Shown here: positions 1-9,566 of the stretch, in pieces
How the letters are laid out: each line of letters begins with the position of its first letter
Numbering within the stretch: position 1 is the stretch's first letter
From: Cohnella pontilimi
Lineage (GTDB): Bacteria; Bacillota; Bacilli; Paenibacillales; Paenibacillaceae
Reading direction: 5' to 3'
Assembly (NCBI RefSeq): GCF_005049045.1
Contig: NZ_SUPK01000001.1
Coordinates: 310,001 to 374,000, forward strand
DNA length: 64,000 nt
The notes under the pieces: generated by a model
Databases searched by the model: none
Told to the model about the DNA's origin: nothing
The model's input: only the letters and a program-made list of their open reading frames with translations
Position numbers and translations under genes: made by a program

Positions 1-1836
1 ACCGGCTTCACCGGTTGGGAGGACGTCGTTCCTTACACGCTGGAAGAAGCGCAAAATTCCGGCCGGTTCGCTCCCTGGGGGGACCACAGGCGGTTCATGG
101 AGCACACCTTCGCCGAGGCTTACCGCAAAATACTCGCTTTCATCCGGGAAGCCGATCCGTCAGGCGTCATCCGCATGTCGGGTTGCCAAGCATCCACCGC
201 TTATTCAGGCTATGACTATTACCAGTTGCACCGTCATGTCGGCTATTTTGAAGCTTACGGCGTCGGCAACCAGTTTGAATTCCACCGGTCGTTTGCCAAT
301 CCCGGCACCATCATCGGGGGCTGGTTTGGCTATGGAGCTGAGGGGAAGGCGGTCCAGAACCGGATTTGGAACGCCGTCTACCACAATCTCACGCTGATCA
401 GTATTTTTTGGGAATATAGCTGCCTGAATCCTGATTTTACATTTAGCCGAAGTGCGAGGGATATGAGCGAAGCGTTCCTTGAAATCAAGCGGGAAGGAAT
501 CGGGAAGCTTCTGCTGTATGGGGCCCAAAGAGATTCCCTCGGCATCGCGGTCCATTATTCCATGCCTTCCATACACGGTTCCCGCATCAAAGAAGATACG
601 ACGCGTTTCGAATCGAACCGCCAGGGATGGATCGATGTCCTGGAGGATTTGGGCTTTCAGTATAATTTCGTTGCCACGCAGCAGATCGAAGCCGGAGACT
701 TGATCGCTGACGGATACCGGCTGCTCATTTTGCCTTACTCCATTGCGCTTAGCGACCGCGAAGCGGAGGAGATCAAGCGGTTTGCGAATCATGGAGGCCT
801 CGTGGTGGGGGATTTTCAAACCGGCATCATGGACGAGCATTGCGTACAGTCAGAGATGGGGAAACTCGATGATTTGTTCGGTATTGAGCGGCTGTCAACG
901 AAAGCAGGGCCGTTCTACATCAATGAAGGCTTTTGCACGAACGCCGATTTCCCGTATTTTGAATTCAACTTGGCGCATATTCCGGGAAGAGAAGACGAGG
1001 ATTCCGATTTGAAGATGGCGGAATTCGGCACCCGGGCGAAGGAAGGGAAAGCCGCGTACTTCGACGATTTTATGCGAACCGTCGCTTCCGTGGTCGTCAG
1101 GGAGTACGGGCGAGGTAAGGGGGTATATTTGAACCTGGCGGTAGACCGCTATCCGGCGCTTCGCAGCAGAGGAGGCTTCGCTCTTCGTGAACTGCTGAAG
1201 CATGTTCTTGGACTCGCCGGTGTCGAAAAACCCTCGAGCCTGAAGCGGGCGGACGGCTCGCCGGTTGAGCAAGGTTACGAATCGGTCTATTACCGCGACG
1301 GCGATGTGAGGTATGTATGTATCCAGAGCCGGCTAGAGGAGCAGGCGCTGGGTCATGACGGCCTCGCTGTCGGGGCCGGACGGGATTCCGTGGAGCGCTC
1401 GGAGACGCTAACCGTAGAATTTGCCGCGGCGGGAAATGTTTACGATGTGCGGCGGAAGACCTATCTCGGATATACGAACAGTATCCGCACGGAGATCACG
1501 GCAGGAGACACCTGCATTTTTGCCGTATTGCCCTATCGCGTGACCGGGATTGAACTGGGCGTTCCGCATACGATCAACCGAGGACAAACGGTTGATACGT
1601 TCATCCGCATCGCGTCGGATCATCCGGAGGAGAATCACCGGCACGTAATCAGCGTCAATGTTTATAACCCGCTTGGAGAGTATGAATGGATCTATTCCGA
1701 GAACCGCGCTGTGACTGGAGATGAATGCTATATCACGCTTGCGATTCCCTTTAATGAAACAACGGGCAAATGGAAAATTCGCGTCAAAGATGTGGCAACC
1801 GGAGTGACGGCTGAGTCCGAATATGAAATCGTGTGA
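1..1836 (+). CDS. GH42-like beta-galactosidase, 3' part
   Basis: The reading frame is open from base 1, so the gene starts outside the window; about 611 residues are present. The early part matches the end of a TIM-barrel glycosidase domain. It is followed (roughly residues 160-400) by a trimerisation-like region of GH42 type, with segments such as GYRLLILPYSIAL and GLVVGDFQTG that resemble the glutamine-amidotransferase-like fold of beta-galactosidase domain B. The last ~100 residues are beta-rich (YNPLGEYEWIY). There is no export signal in the visible part, so a cytoplasmic glycosidase is likely, but the N-terminus is missing. The gene ends 22 bases before an esterase-like gene on the same strand and probably shares its transcript. 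Exact substrate cannot be read from the sequence. Confidence 0.75.
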   Translation, partial: TGFTGWEDVVPYTLEEAQNSGRFAPWGDHRRFMEHTFAEAYRKILAFIREADPSGVIRMSGCQASTAYSGYDYYQLHRHVGYFEAYGVGNQFEFHRSFANPGTIIGGWFGYGAEGKAVQNRIWNAVYHNLTLISIFWEYSCLNPDFTFSRSARDMSEAFLEIKREGIGKLLLYGAQRDSLGIAVHYSMPSIHGSRIKEDTTRFESNRQGWIDVLEDLGFQYNFVATQQIEAGDLIADGYRLLILPYSIALSDREAEEIKRFANHGGLVVGDFQTGIMDEHCVQSEMGKLDDLFGIERLSTKAGPFYINEGFCTNADFPYFEFNLAHIPGREDEDSDLKMAEFGTRAKEGKAAYFDDFMRTVASVVVREYGRGKGVYLNLAVDRYPALRSRGGFALRELLKHVLGLAGVEKPSSLKRADGSPVEQGYESVYYRDGDVRYVCIQSRLEEQALGHDGLAVGAGRDSVERSETLTVEFAAAGNVYDVRRKTYLGYTNSIRTEITAGDTCIFAVLPYRVTGIELGVPHTINRGQTVDTFIRIASDHPEENHRHVISVNVYNPLGEYEWIYSENRAVTGDECYITLAIPFNETTGKWKIRVKDVATGVTAESEYEIV

Positions 1837-1858
1837 ACCGCGAGGAGGGGGTGATACG

Positions 1859-3835
1859 ATGTTCAAAGTATCGGATTGGGAGGAATCGGCAACCAAAGCG
1901 AGAGAGATGTCATACATCGACGCGTACCCGGAAATAGAGGAGTATCACCAGAACGAATTGTTAAAGTACTTGGACCGCAGAAATACGGAGTACTTGGTCG
2001 CCCGCAAACGAATGACCAAGTCCATCGATACAGCCGAGAAAGCGCAAGCTTACGCGGCTGACGTTCGCGAACGGTTCAGACGCTGCCTCGGTTCGCTGCC
2101 CGGCGGGCGGGCCGACCGCGTATACGTGACGAAAACGCTGGATCAGGGCGGCTACATGATCGACACCGTTTATATTGAAAGTATTCCGGAGCAATTCTTG
2201 ACGGCCAATTTCTATTACCCCAAAGGGGTAAAGGCTCCGCTGCCTGCTTTCTTGTTTCTTTGCGGTCACGCGTCTGAGGGCAAGGCTGCAGTGCCTTATG
2301 TTTCCTTTTGCGTGGAAGCGGCGATGAACGGCTGCTGCGTGCTCATTTTCGATCCGGTGGGTCAAGGAGAACGGCGTCTCCGCAATACGGGAGAAGGCAC
2401 GGGGGCTGAAGACTTTTTGGATCCGGTGGAAGCCCACTGCAAGCTGGACCGGCAGCTCAGTTTGTCGGGCGGGCATCTGGCTCAATTGATGATGAAGGAC
2501 AACGTCAAAGCGCTGGATTATCTTCTGTCGAGAAGCGAGGTGGATCCGGCGAAGGTGGCGGTGACAGGCAACTCAGGGGGCGGTACGATGGCCGCCTACA
2601 TGGGCGCTTATGACGATCGAATCCAGGTTGTGGCGCCTTGCTGCTATATCACCGAACTTCGTGCGTTGCTGTACCGGATTTTGGCGCAGGATGCAGAGCA
2701 GTGCCTTCCGTCTTTCATGCTGGAAGGGCTGGATCACAGCGATCTGGTGACGGCTGCGGCTCCTAAGCCTTATTTGATCGGCTCGGCCATGTTCGACTTT
2801 TTTCCGATCGACGGAACCCGTGATGCCTTCATAGAAGCACAAAAGATGTACAGACTGCTTGGCGCCGCGGACCGGCTTGATCTGCACGTGTCGATTGCGG
2901 GGCACGGGATGTGGAGAGACATGAGAGAAAAGGTGATCCGCTTCGTGCTGCATCACTTCCATTCGGAGTTCCCGGGCGTTGAGATTGACTATGCCCGGCT
3001 GCCCGGCGAGGAGCAATTGCTCTGCCGAACGGATCAATCGGCCGTTCCGGAAGCGGAGAAAGCTCTGCAGGATTGGATTCGCAGCCGGTCAACCGAACGA
3101 GGAAAATCACACCTGGAGGAAAATCCTACACGGGAACAAATCCGAAAGACGCTCACAGAACGGTTAAATATCACTCTTCATCAGCCGGTGGTACAGACGC
3201 AACTGACGGATGCCGAAGGGGAGAAGGAAATCATCCTTTCACCGGAACCAGGACTGAACATCGTCGCATCGTGGAAGAAGAAGGCGGAGATTGGGCAAAA
3301 CATTTTGCTTATCGTCGGCGAACCGGATGAATTACGCGCGGCGGAAGTTTCCGCCGGTTTCTCGGCGGTGATGACGGTCCATCCCCGCGGAACCGGACCG
3401 TCCAAGCCCAACGCACGCAGCAGCTTTGGCATATTCGATCCCGAGACTGCTAGCAACTATAATATGCGCATGTTGGGTCAAACGCTGCAAGGAATGCGGG
3501 TCACGGATGTATTGGCGGCCATGCGGCTAGCGAAAACGATTCCCGGCTATGAGAACGCGGAAATTTCACTATACGGCAAGGAAGAACACGCCTTAACAGC
3601 CTTATATGCCGCCGCACTAGGCGACGCCGATGGAGTTGTGCTTGACCGTTTACTATACAGCTTCCGACTCATAGCCGAGCATGGTGAGCATGCTTGGGGA
3701 CCGGCGATTTTCGTGCTTGGTCTGCCGGAGCGTATGGATATCGGCGATGTGATTTCCGCTCTGCCGAAAGATCGAGTGAAAGTGCACGGTGTCCTGGACC
3801 ATATGAAAAAGGAGGGAGCGTATGAATGGTACTGA
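1859..3835 (+). CDS. acetylxylan-esterase-like alpha/beta hydrolase
   Basis: A 658-residue protein with an alpha/beta hydrolase core in its first ~390 residues. The nucleophile elbow GNSGGG places the likely catalytic Ser at residue 239, and AGHGMW places the likely His at about 349; DPVGQGERR is typical of the acetyl xylan esterase/AXE1 group. The remaining ~260 residues form a second, poorly recognised region. It is probably a cytoplasmic carbohydrate or acyl esterase, with no signal peptide. The ATG at 1859 is chosen because gaggaggggg lies just upstream; an in-frame ATG at 1823 lacks such a site. The 3' end overlaps the following dehydrogenase gene by 14 bases, indicating translational coupling. 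The family is well supported, the ester bond attacked is not known. Confidence 0.75.
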   Translation: MFKVSDWEESATKAREMSYIDAYPEIEEYHQNELLKYLDRRNTEYLVARKRMTKSIDTAEKAQAYAADVRERFRRCLGSLPGGRADRVYVTKTLDQGGYMIDTVYIESIPEQFLTANFYYPKGVKAPLPAFLFLCGHASEGKAAVPYVSFCVEAAMNGCCVLIFDPVGQGERRLRNTGEGTGAEDFLDPVEAHCKLDRQLSLSGGHLAQLMMKDNVKALDYLLSRSEVDPAKVAVTGNSGGGTMAAYMGAYDDRIQVVAPCCYITELRALLYRILAQDAEQCLPSFMLEGLDHSDLVTAAAPKPYLIGSAMFDFFPIDGTRDAFIEAQKMYRLLGAADRLDLHVSIAGHGMWRDMREKVIRFVLHHFHSEFPGVEIDYARLPGEEQLLCRTDQSAVPEAEKALQDWIRSRSTERGKSHLEENPTREQIRKTLTERLNITLHQPVVQTQLTDAEGEKEIILSPEPGLNIVASWKKKAEIGQNILLIVGEPDELRAAEVSAGFSAVMTVHPRGTGPSKPNARSSFGIFDPETASNYNMRMLGQTLQGMRVTDVLAAMRLAKTIPGYENAEISLYGKEEHALTALYAAALGDADGVVLDRLLYSFRLIAEHGEHAWGPAIFVLGLPERMDIGDVISALPKDRVKVHGVLDHMKKEGAYEWY

Positions 3836-4859
3836 TGCGAAGTTGATGGGCAGGAGATTGGTGTTTCCCGAAGCCTTCCAGTGCACGTTCGAATCTTCGG
3901 AATGGATGCCTTCAGCCGTGCCGGACGACAGCGTCCTGATCCGGAACGACTTCAGTTTGATCAGTCCCGGCACGGAACTCGCCTTATACACCGGCACGCA
4001 TATCGATATCGACAATCTGCTCAACACATGGGCCAAGTTGCCGTTTTATCCCGGCTACGCTTCTGTCGGAGAAGTGATCGCAATCGGCCGATCGGTACAT
4101 CAAGTACGTGCCGGCGACCAGGTGCTTGCGCTCGGTCATCATGCGGACTACGACTTCATCCCTTATTCGGAGGAATTCATTCTGCCGTTTCCGGAGCAGT
4201 TAGATCCGCGGCATGCGCTGTTCGCCAGACTTGCTGAGATCTCGTCCAGCGCGATTCTTCAATGCGCGAGATTCAGGCCCGGCGATGTGGTTGCCGTGAT
4301 CGGGATGGGACTGATCGGCAATTTGGCGGCGCAGCTCTTCGCGCTGCAAGGAGCTCGTGTCATCGCTATAGACTTGATCGAACAAAGGCTGAACATGGCC
4401 AAAGCCTCGAACATTACAAATACGATATGTCCCGCACAAGATATGGATCTGAAAGAACAGGTGAAAGAGGCGACGGGCGGACGTCTGCCGGATATCGTCG
4501 TCGAAGCGACGGGAACTCCGTCACTGGTGAACGTATCCCTGAATCTGGTGCGACGGCACGGACAAGTGATCTTGCTCGGATCTCCCAGAGGGACGGCGGA
4601 AATCGATATTTATCGGCACATTCACAGCAAGGGAGTTTCGCTGATCGGTGCGCATGCCAACGTCAAAGCCATCGACGGAATTCCTTCATCAGCCGAAATG
4701 TGGCGGTATGCTCTGAGTTTGATCGCCAATCGCCAGCTCTCGGTGGAACCGCTCATTACTCACGAGCTTTCGGCCGATGAAGCGCCGGGCGCCTATGACA
4801 TGCTGCTGAACCGCAAAGAGGAGGCGCTCGGCGTCATCTTGGACTGGAGGAAACGCTGA
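3822..4859 (+). CDS. zinc-less medium-chain dehydrogenase/reductase
   Basis: 345 residues with the MDR fold: an N-terminal GroES-like region (to ~150) and a Rossmann domain with the nucleotide-binding turn GMGLIGNLAAQ followed by ARVIAIDL, whose Asp favours NAD(H). The positions that normally carry the catalytic zinc ligands read SPGTELALYTG and YPGYASVGEV, so the usual Cys and His are absent, as is the four-Cys structural zinc lobe. It may therefore act as a zinc-independent oxidoreductase on a sugar or polyol. The start overlaps the esterase gene and has aaggaggg upstream. It is the last gene of the rightward group; the next gene runs convergently 10 bases away. Confidence 0.75.
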   Translation: MNGTDAKLMGRRLVFPEAFQCTFESSEWMPSAVPDDSVLIRNDFSLISPGTELALYTGTHIDIDNLLNTWAKLPFYPGYASVGEVIAIGRSVHQVRAGDQVLALGHHADYDFIPYSEEFILPFPEQLDPRHALFARLAEISSSAILQCARFRPGDVVAVIGMGLIGNLAAQLFALQGARVIAIDLIEQRLNMAKASNITNTICPAQDMDLKEQVKEATGGRLPDIVVEATGTPSLVNVSLNLVRRHGQVILLGSPRGTAEIDIYRHIHSKGVSLIGAHANVKAIDGIPSSAEMWRYALSLIANRQLSVEPLITHELSADEAPGAYDMLLNRKEEALGVILDWRKR

Positions 4860-4869
4860 AGAGCCGGAG

Positions 4870-6633
4870 TTACTGAGCTAGAGATACGGCAAGCGTTTTC
4901 CGGTACGCATCCCAATCGCTTCCATTGGTTGACCAGGAAACTTGTTCTTCCATTGACACTTCATGCAGCGACTTGGGAATCGCTTGTCGGGCGACGGCGT
5001 CCGCTTCAGATGTTCGGCCCCCTTGGGACAAGAGCCACAAGTATTCGTAATCCTGAATGCCCCGGCGCATGTTTTTCATCCGGATCGAGCTGATCGGCCC
5101 GTCGATGCCGCGGTCCTGTTCCCGGAAATACGGTTCTCTTCCGGGATAGAAGAGAATGCCGTCCCCGTTCCCCCAATGGACACCATGATCTCCATAAAAC
5201 GGGTCTTCCCGGTCGGACACATGCATAAACGTTACCGGATACGCGAATACGTTCTGGTGCCATCTGCCGCGGGGACCTTGAGAATTATGCTGCCAGTGGG
5301 TGGCGTGCCATAAGAAATACAAGTCGATCCGATGCTGCCACTGGATCCAGGCGTTGACACGCATATCGACGGCGTCCCCCTCCAATATCACCGAGCCGTG
5401 AGAAGGACGATAACCGTTGTAAAACCACATCTGTTTGCCCGTTTCATCGCATTTTGACTTTTCCTCGCGATTGAACATGCCCGCGCACCAAATATCGATG
5501 GCATGCTCGATTTCGGCCGTATAGGTGCGGGTTGTAAAGAACGGCAAACGTCGACCGGCACCGGCTGAACCTTTAATGATCGCGACTTGTTCGTTAATCC
5601 AGTCGAACTTGCTCGCTCTCGGTTCGTCGATGAGATAAAGGAAGTAGCGGCCGTTCCATGCTGATTGTTCAAACCAATCGACCCATTTGTCGGCCTCCGC
5701 CTGCATTTGTGCAGGATCGTTGCCCAGCACGCGCGCGCCGTACATGCCGATCGGGAACACACGGTCGCCTTGGCCGATTCCCGGGCCTTCATAGCCGTTG
5801 TCCCGCGAGTAGAAGTCTCCGTTGAGGTAGGGCTTATTACGCTCTAAATGTTCTTTGTCAAAAGGCTTTGTGTGTATGGGGAAACCCACCAGATCGAACC
5901 GGTGTCTGTGGGCCATCTTGCGAAGCGCATCATCGCAGTTGTCCAGTCCGGGAAAGTAGCTGGCATAGTCGGCCGCATATACCATCGAGGTGCTATGGTT
6001 TTCGTGCGGCAGGGTAAAGTCGTACAGAAGCAGCTCCACCGGAATTTGTGCAGCCTGCTCCCCCTCGGCGCTTACCGTAATGTATCCATCATAGTAACCA
6101 GGGGGCAGCGATCCATCGTCCGGAATGTAAAGATCGACCCAGAAGCCTTGGTTCATCCCGGGCAGAACATTCATATCCGGTATTCCGCCCTTTCGGCCGA
6201 TTCGGTGAGGGATCAAGGCGTCCGGAATCCAGCCGGAACGGGCAAGAGGCGGGGCGGATGGGGCGTAAAACCATTGAGGCTTGGTACTCAGCTCCGGCGG
6301 AACAAACAAATAATGCTCGGCAAACACTTCGATTCGCCTGCCGACGTAATGGTTCGGATCGTCCGGATACGGCTCCTCGTTCACGATCCTTGCAGAGGAG
6401 CTGCCCCGGTTCGTCAGCCCGGACATATCGACCTGCAGCTGCCGTATTCCGGATGCGCCGGCTGCTACAATCAGTTGAAACGCGATGGTTTCGTTCCTTC
6501 CGCCGAAAATTCGGATTCGTTGTCCGTCCCAGACGCTGTTGCCGATTTTGTTCGGGTTTCCGGTATCCTCGCGCCGGATTTTCTCTCCATCGTTCACTGC
6601 CCAAATGCCCGCAATTGTTGATTGCAATTGCAT
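4870..6633 (-). CDS. GH123-like beta-N-acetylhexosaminidase (DUF4091)
   Basis: 587 residues matching the DUF4091 architecture, now classed as the GH123 catalytic domain, a family that includes Paenibacillus and Bacteroides beta-N-acetylgalactosaminidases. An N-terminal beta-sandwich (about 1-200, with the segment NETIAFQLIV) precedes a TIM-barrel part. There the motif YLIDEPRASK carries the adjacent Asp-Glu pair that serves substrate-assisted catalysis in GH123. The C-terminal MRRGIQDYEYLWLL is a strong family signature. No signal peptide is seen, so the substrate is probably an imported oligosaccharide. AAGGGAG lies 6 bases before the ATG. It is transcribed against its neighbours inside the sugar cluster. 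The family is well supported; the GalNAc specificity is inferred from the family and from nearby nagA-type genes. Confidence 0.75.
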   Translation of the reverse strand: MQLQSTIAGIWAVNDGEKIRREDTGNPNKIGNSVWDGQRIRIFGGRNETIAFQLIVAAGASGIRQLQVDMSGLTNRGSSSARIVNEEPYPDDPNHYVGRRIEVFAEHYLFVPPELSTKPQWFYAPSAPPLARSGWIPDALIPHRIGRKGGIPDMNVLPGMNQGFWVDLYIPDDGSLPPGYYDGYITVSAEGEQAAQIPVELLLYDFTLPHENHSTSMVYAADYASYFPGLDNCDDALRKMAHRHRFDLVGFPIHTKPFDKEHLERNKPYLNGDFYSRDNGYEGPGIGQGDRVFPIGMYGARVLGNDPAQMQAEADKWVDWFEQSAWNGRYFLYLIDEPRASKFDWINEQVAIIKGSAGAGRRLPFFTTRTYTAEIEHAIDIWCAGMFNREEKSKCDETGKQMWFYNGYRPSHGSVILEGDAVDMRVNAWIQWQHRIDLYFLWHATHWQHNSQGPRGRWHQNVFAYPVTFMHVSDREDPFYGDHGVHWGNGDGILFYPGREPYFREQDRGIDGPISSIRMKNMRRGIQDYEYLWLLSQGGRTSEADAVARQAIPKSLHEVSMEEQVSWSTNGSDWDAYRKTLAVSLAQ

Positions 6634-6766
6634 CCGCTCCCTTCCCGAAATGACCTTACGCCATCATTTAAACATGCCGGTTTCGGGAGCTTCAATGATC
6701 ATATTTTTCGATAGTAACAACAATTATCGGTTTATCCCAAAGTAACGACGAGGGGAAGACGCGACG

Positions 6767-7936
6767 ATGATCAGACAACTGACGCAAAATGATATCGACC
6801 AGCATCTCGCATTGACGCAAGCCGCTTTCTTCGTCACATTCACCGAATCGCAGCTGGAGGAAAGGCGGAAGATGATCGTCCCCGAACACTTCTGGGGCTA
6901 CTTTATTGAAAATCGCCTTGCCGCCCAACTGGCGATTCTTCCGCTGCGTATCTACATACAGGGAATTCCTTTCGAGATGGGCGGAATCGCGCACGTGGCT
7001 TCGTATCCGGAGCTTCGGAGGCAGGGCATGGTCGGCAAACTGATGGTCAACGCGCTTGAAGTGATGAAGCGGAACGGTCAAACCGTGTCGCTGCTCAATC
7101 CTTTCAGCTTTTCTTTTTATCGCAAATACGGTTGGGAATATTTTTCCGAAATCCAATCGTTTCAGCTGAAAATGAGCAGTGTCCCCCGTTATCGGGATTG
7201 CGACGGATACATCCTCCGGAAAAAAACGCAGGACTGGGAATTGGTTCATAAGCTTTACGATACATTTGCCATCCGATACAACGGCATGCTCATCCGCAGC
7301 CGCGACCACTGGCTTGACAGCGTATTTCCGAGAAAGCTCGGGAATTTGGCGGTCTACTATAAAAGAGATGACGTGCCGGCGGGGTACATGCTGTATACGG
7401 TAACGGATGATTTCATGAAAATCCATGAGTTCGTCTATACGGACGAGGAATCGAGGAGAGGTCTTTGGCAGTTTATCGGCAATCACGATTCGAAGGTCCG
7501 GCAGCTGTCGTTCCAGACGCCGATTGACGATCCGTTTGCTTACACGCTGTACGAACCGGGGGAAGGTCAAAGAGTCCATCCCAACTTCATGTTTCGTATC
7601 GTGGACGTCGGCTCGTTTCTCCGGCAATGCCGATTATTGCCAGCTTCGCAGGAGGAGACGATACGCGTTTCATTGTCGGATGAGCATGCCGCCTGGAACA
7701 GAGGCGTCTGGGAAATAAGCAGAAAACAGGATGGCATCGCAAACATCCAACGAAGCTTCGACGCTGACACGGCTGATGTCAGCTGCGATATTCAAACGTT
7801 CTCCAGCATGATGATCGGCCGCGTACGACCATCGAAACTTCATCAGCTTGGCTGTCTGGGCGGAGGTGAAAGCGGTGTCGAACGTTTAGAGCGATGGATA
7901 CCCGGAGCCGTACCCTTTCTCACCGATATGTTTTAA
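6767..7936 (+). CDS. Eis-like GNAT N-acetyltransferase
   Basis: 389 residues. Residues 1-150 form a GNAT domain with the acetyl-CoA motif ELRRQGMVGKLM and the Eis-type segment PFSFSFYRKYGWEYF. A second degenerate GNAT unit and a sterol-carrier-like C-terminal domain complete the Eis architecture of about 400 residues. Eis proteins acetylate amines, including aminoglycosides and polyamines. Here the gene sits 14 bases before a NagB-like gene, so an amino-sugar-linked or protective role is possible but only inferred. The start ATG is preceded by cgaggggaag. It opens a three-gene rightward group (acetyltransferase, NagB-like, isomerase). Confidence 0.8.
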   Translation: MIRQLTQNDIDQHLALTQAAFFVTFTESQLEERRKMIVPEHFWGYFIENRLAAQLAILPLRIYIQGIPFEMGGIAHVASYPELRRQGMVGKLMVNALEVMKRNGQTVSLLNPFSFSFYRKYGWEYFSEIQSFQLKMSSVPRYRDCDGYILRKKTQDWELVHKLYDTFAIRYNGMLIRSRDHWLDSVFPRKLGNLAVYYKRDDVPAGYMLYTVTDDFMKIHEFVYTDEESRRGLWQFIGNHDSKVRQLSFQTPIDDPFAYTLYEPGEGQRVHPNFMFRIVDVGSFLRQCRLLPASQEETIRVSLSDEHAAWNRGVWEISRKQDGIANIQRSFDADTADVSCDIQTFSSMMIGRVRPSKLHQLGCLGGGESGVERLERWIPGAVPFLTDMF

Positions 7937-7950
7937 AGGAGGAATGGATG

Positions 7951-8694
7951 ATGCGTATTCAAGTACTGGAAAGCGCCGAACAGTTGGGCCAGGTGGCGGC
8001 TCTGCACGCTTCTCGATTTCTGCAGCAAAGGATTTTAGAGAACGGGGAAGCCCGGCTCGTACTGTCGACCGGCGCCTCCCAATTCGAATTTTTCAAGTCG
8101 TTCGTGACCATGGAAGTGGACTGGAGCAAGGTAGAGATGTTTCATCTGGATGAGTACGTCAGTTTGCCGGAGAGCCATCCGGCCAGCTTTCGCGCTTATC
8201 TTAAGACACGATTCATCGATGAAGCGAATTTGAAGAAGGCCCATTATATCGATGGAGAAGGCGACATCGCCGAGCAAATTAGGCTGCTGAATTCGGAAAT
8301 CAGCAAAAAGCGCGTCGACCTCGCGATGATCGGCATCGGTGAAAATGCCCACATTGCGTTTAACGACCCGCCGGCAGATTTCGAAACCGACCAGCCATAC
8401 ATCGTGGTCGAACTCGACGAAGCCTGCAAAAGACAGCAAGTACGGGAAGGCTGGTTCGACTCGGTTGCTGCAGTCCCGAGCCAGGCGATCACGATGAGTG
8501 TTCATCAGATCCTTCAAAGTGATTGCATCATCTCATGCGTGCCTCAAAAAGTGAAGGCGGAAGCGGTTCGAGCTACTGTGGAACAGCCTGTCAGCCCAGC
8601 GATTCCCTCGACCGCTTTGAGATCTCACCCCGATTGGACGCTTTATCTGGATACCGAATCGGCATCGGCCTTGAAAGGGAGGGCATCGCTTTGA
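7951..8694 (+). CDS. glucosamine-6-phosphate deaminase/isomerase-like protein
   Basis: 247 residues of the NagB/6-phosphogluconolactonase superfamily. HLDEYVSL holds the general-base Asp region, and GIGENAHIAFNDPP is the active-site loop with its conserved His. Relative to E. coli NagB the loop has Asn for Asp141 and Asp for Glu148, as in the divergent GIGENGHIAFNDPP branch, so the exact substrate (GlcN-6-P, GalN-6-P or another aldose phosphate) is uncertain. ATG at 7951 is chosen because it lies 8 bases after GGAGG; the adjacent ATG at 7948 would lie only 5 bases away. The TGA overlaps the TTG start of the next gene in a TTGA arrangement. With nagA downstream in the larger cluster, it likely handles the deacetylated amino-sugar phosphate. 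Confidence 0.7.
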   Translation: MRIQVLESAEQLGQVAALHASRFLQQRILENGEARLVLSTGASQFEFFKSFVTMEVDWSKVEMFHLDEYVSLPESHPASFRAYLKTRFIDEANLKKAHYIDGEGDIAEQIRLLNSEISKKRVDLAMIGIGENAHIAFNDPPADFETDQPYIVVELDEACKRQQVREGWFDSVAAVPSQAITMSVHQILQSDCIISCVPQKVKAEAVRATVEQPVSPAIPSTALRSHPDWTLYLDTESASALKGRASL

Positions 8695-9566
8695 CGATCT
8701 GGGAACGGCTCGGCATCATCACCGATGAAGTCTCGGCAAGTCTGCAACAATCACTCGACTGGATGGTGGAGCACGGCTTGAGGTATGCCGAAATCCGTAT
8801 GGTCGACGGCCGTAACATCATGGAACTGTCGGATTCAGAAATTATTAACGTAAAAGAACAGTTGGATCGAAGAGGCTTATCCGTCTCGGCGGTCGCTTCA
8901 CCCGTTTTTAAATGCGCATTGGATCCGCTGCGTCCTGTGGCTGTCGGGGATACGTTCGGTCACAAGGAAGAAAGCGTCTCTGCTCATTTTGAGAAACTAA
9001 AGCGGGCCATGGAAATCGCGAAAATGCTGGATACGCGGATGATACGGATATTTTCGTTCTGGCGGGAATCCGATCCGGCGCCGGTGGGTAAAAAGATTAT
9101 TCAACATTTGCGCCGTGCCGCGGATCTGGCCGAAGCCGAGAATATGCTGCTTCTGCTTGAGAACGAACCGTCTTGCAACGGCGGCACGGCACCGGAAACC
9201 GCTTATTTCGTCAACCGTGTAAATTCATCCGCATTACGTGTGGTATGGGATCCCGGCAACGAACAATTTGCTGGACGAGCCGCTTATCCGGACGGGTACG
9301 AACAGGTCAAAAATATCGTCGCGCACGTTCACCTGAAGGATGTCCGACCCGGCTCGAACGGATTGCCGGAATGCGTTCCGATCGGTTCGGGGGTTGTTGC
9401 CTACCGAGAACAGTTGGCCCGAATTCTAGAGGATGGTTATCCCGGCTTATTTATCATTGAGCCCCATTACATTCCGCAGGGCGGCACGGCTCGGGAAGGT
9501 GCTGCTTTGTGTTTGAACGGATTGCGGACATTGCTCCAAAGTGACGGATTCACAATCAGCCGGTAA
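8691..9566 (+). CDS. sugar phosphate isomerase/epimerase family protein (AP endonuclease 2-like TIM barrel)
   Basis: About 291 residues of the xylose-isomerase-like TIM-barrel family: GLRYAEIRMVDGRNI near the N-terminus, LLLLENEPSCNGGTA with the metal-binding Glu, VVWDPGNEQF with Asp, HVHLKDVRPG with His and Asp, and the final FIIEPHY Glu. These are the metal ligands expected for keto-sugar epimerases/isomerases. The TTG at 8691 is chosen: gggaggg lies about 9 bases upstream, it overlaps the nagB-like stop by 4 bases, and upstream in-frame sequence is nagB coding in another phase. The 3' end overlaps the convergent AraC gene by 11 bases. Substrate unknown; a ketose step in the surrounding sugar pathway is likely. 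Confidence 0.75.
   Translation: MTIWERLGIITDEVSASLQQSLDWMVEHGLRYAEIRMVDGRNIMELSDSEIINVKEQLDRRGLSVSAVASPVFKCALDPLRPVAVGDTFGHKEESVSAHFEKLKRAMEIAKMLDTRMIRIFSFWRESDPAPVGKKIIQHLRRAADLAEAENMLLLLENEPSCNGGTAPETAYFVNRVNSSALRVVWDPGNEQFAGRAAYPDGYEQVKNIVAHVHLKDVRPGSNGLPECVPIGSGVVAYREQLARILEDGYPGLFIIEPHYIPQGGTAREGAALCLNGLRTLLQSDGFTISR

Noticed and set aside
205..840. Long minus-strand frame opposite the GH42-like gene
   Set aside because: No ribosome site, no family resemblance, and the plus strand is clearly coding; it is a shadow caused by GC-rich codons.
6692..7627. 311-codon minus-strand frame opposite the Eis-like gene
   Set aside because: Antisense shadow: His/Arg-rich, no homology recognised, and the plus-strand acetyltransferase is convincing.
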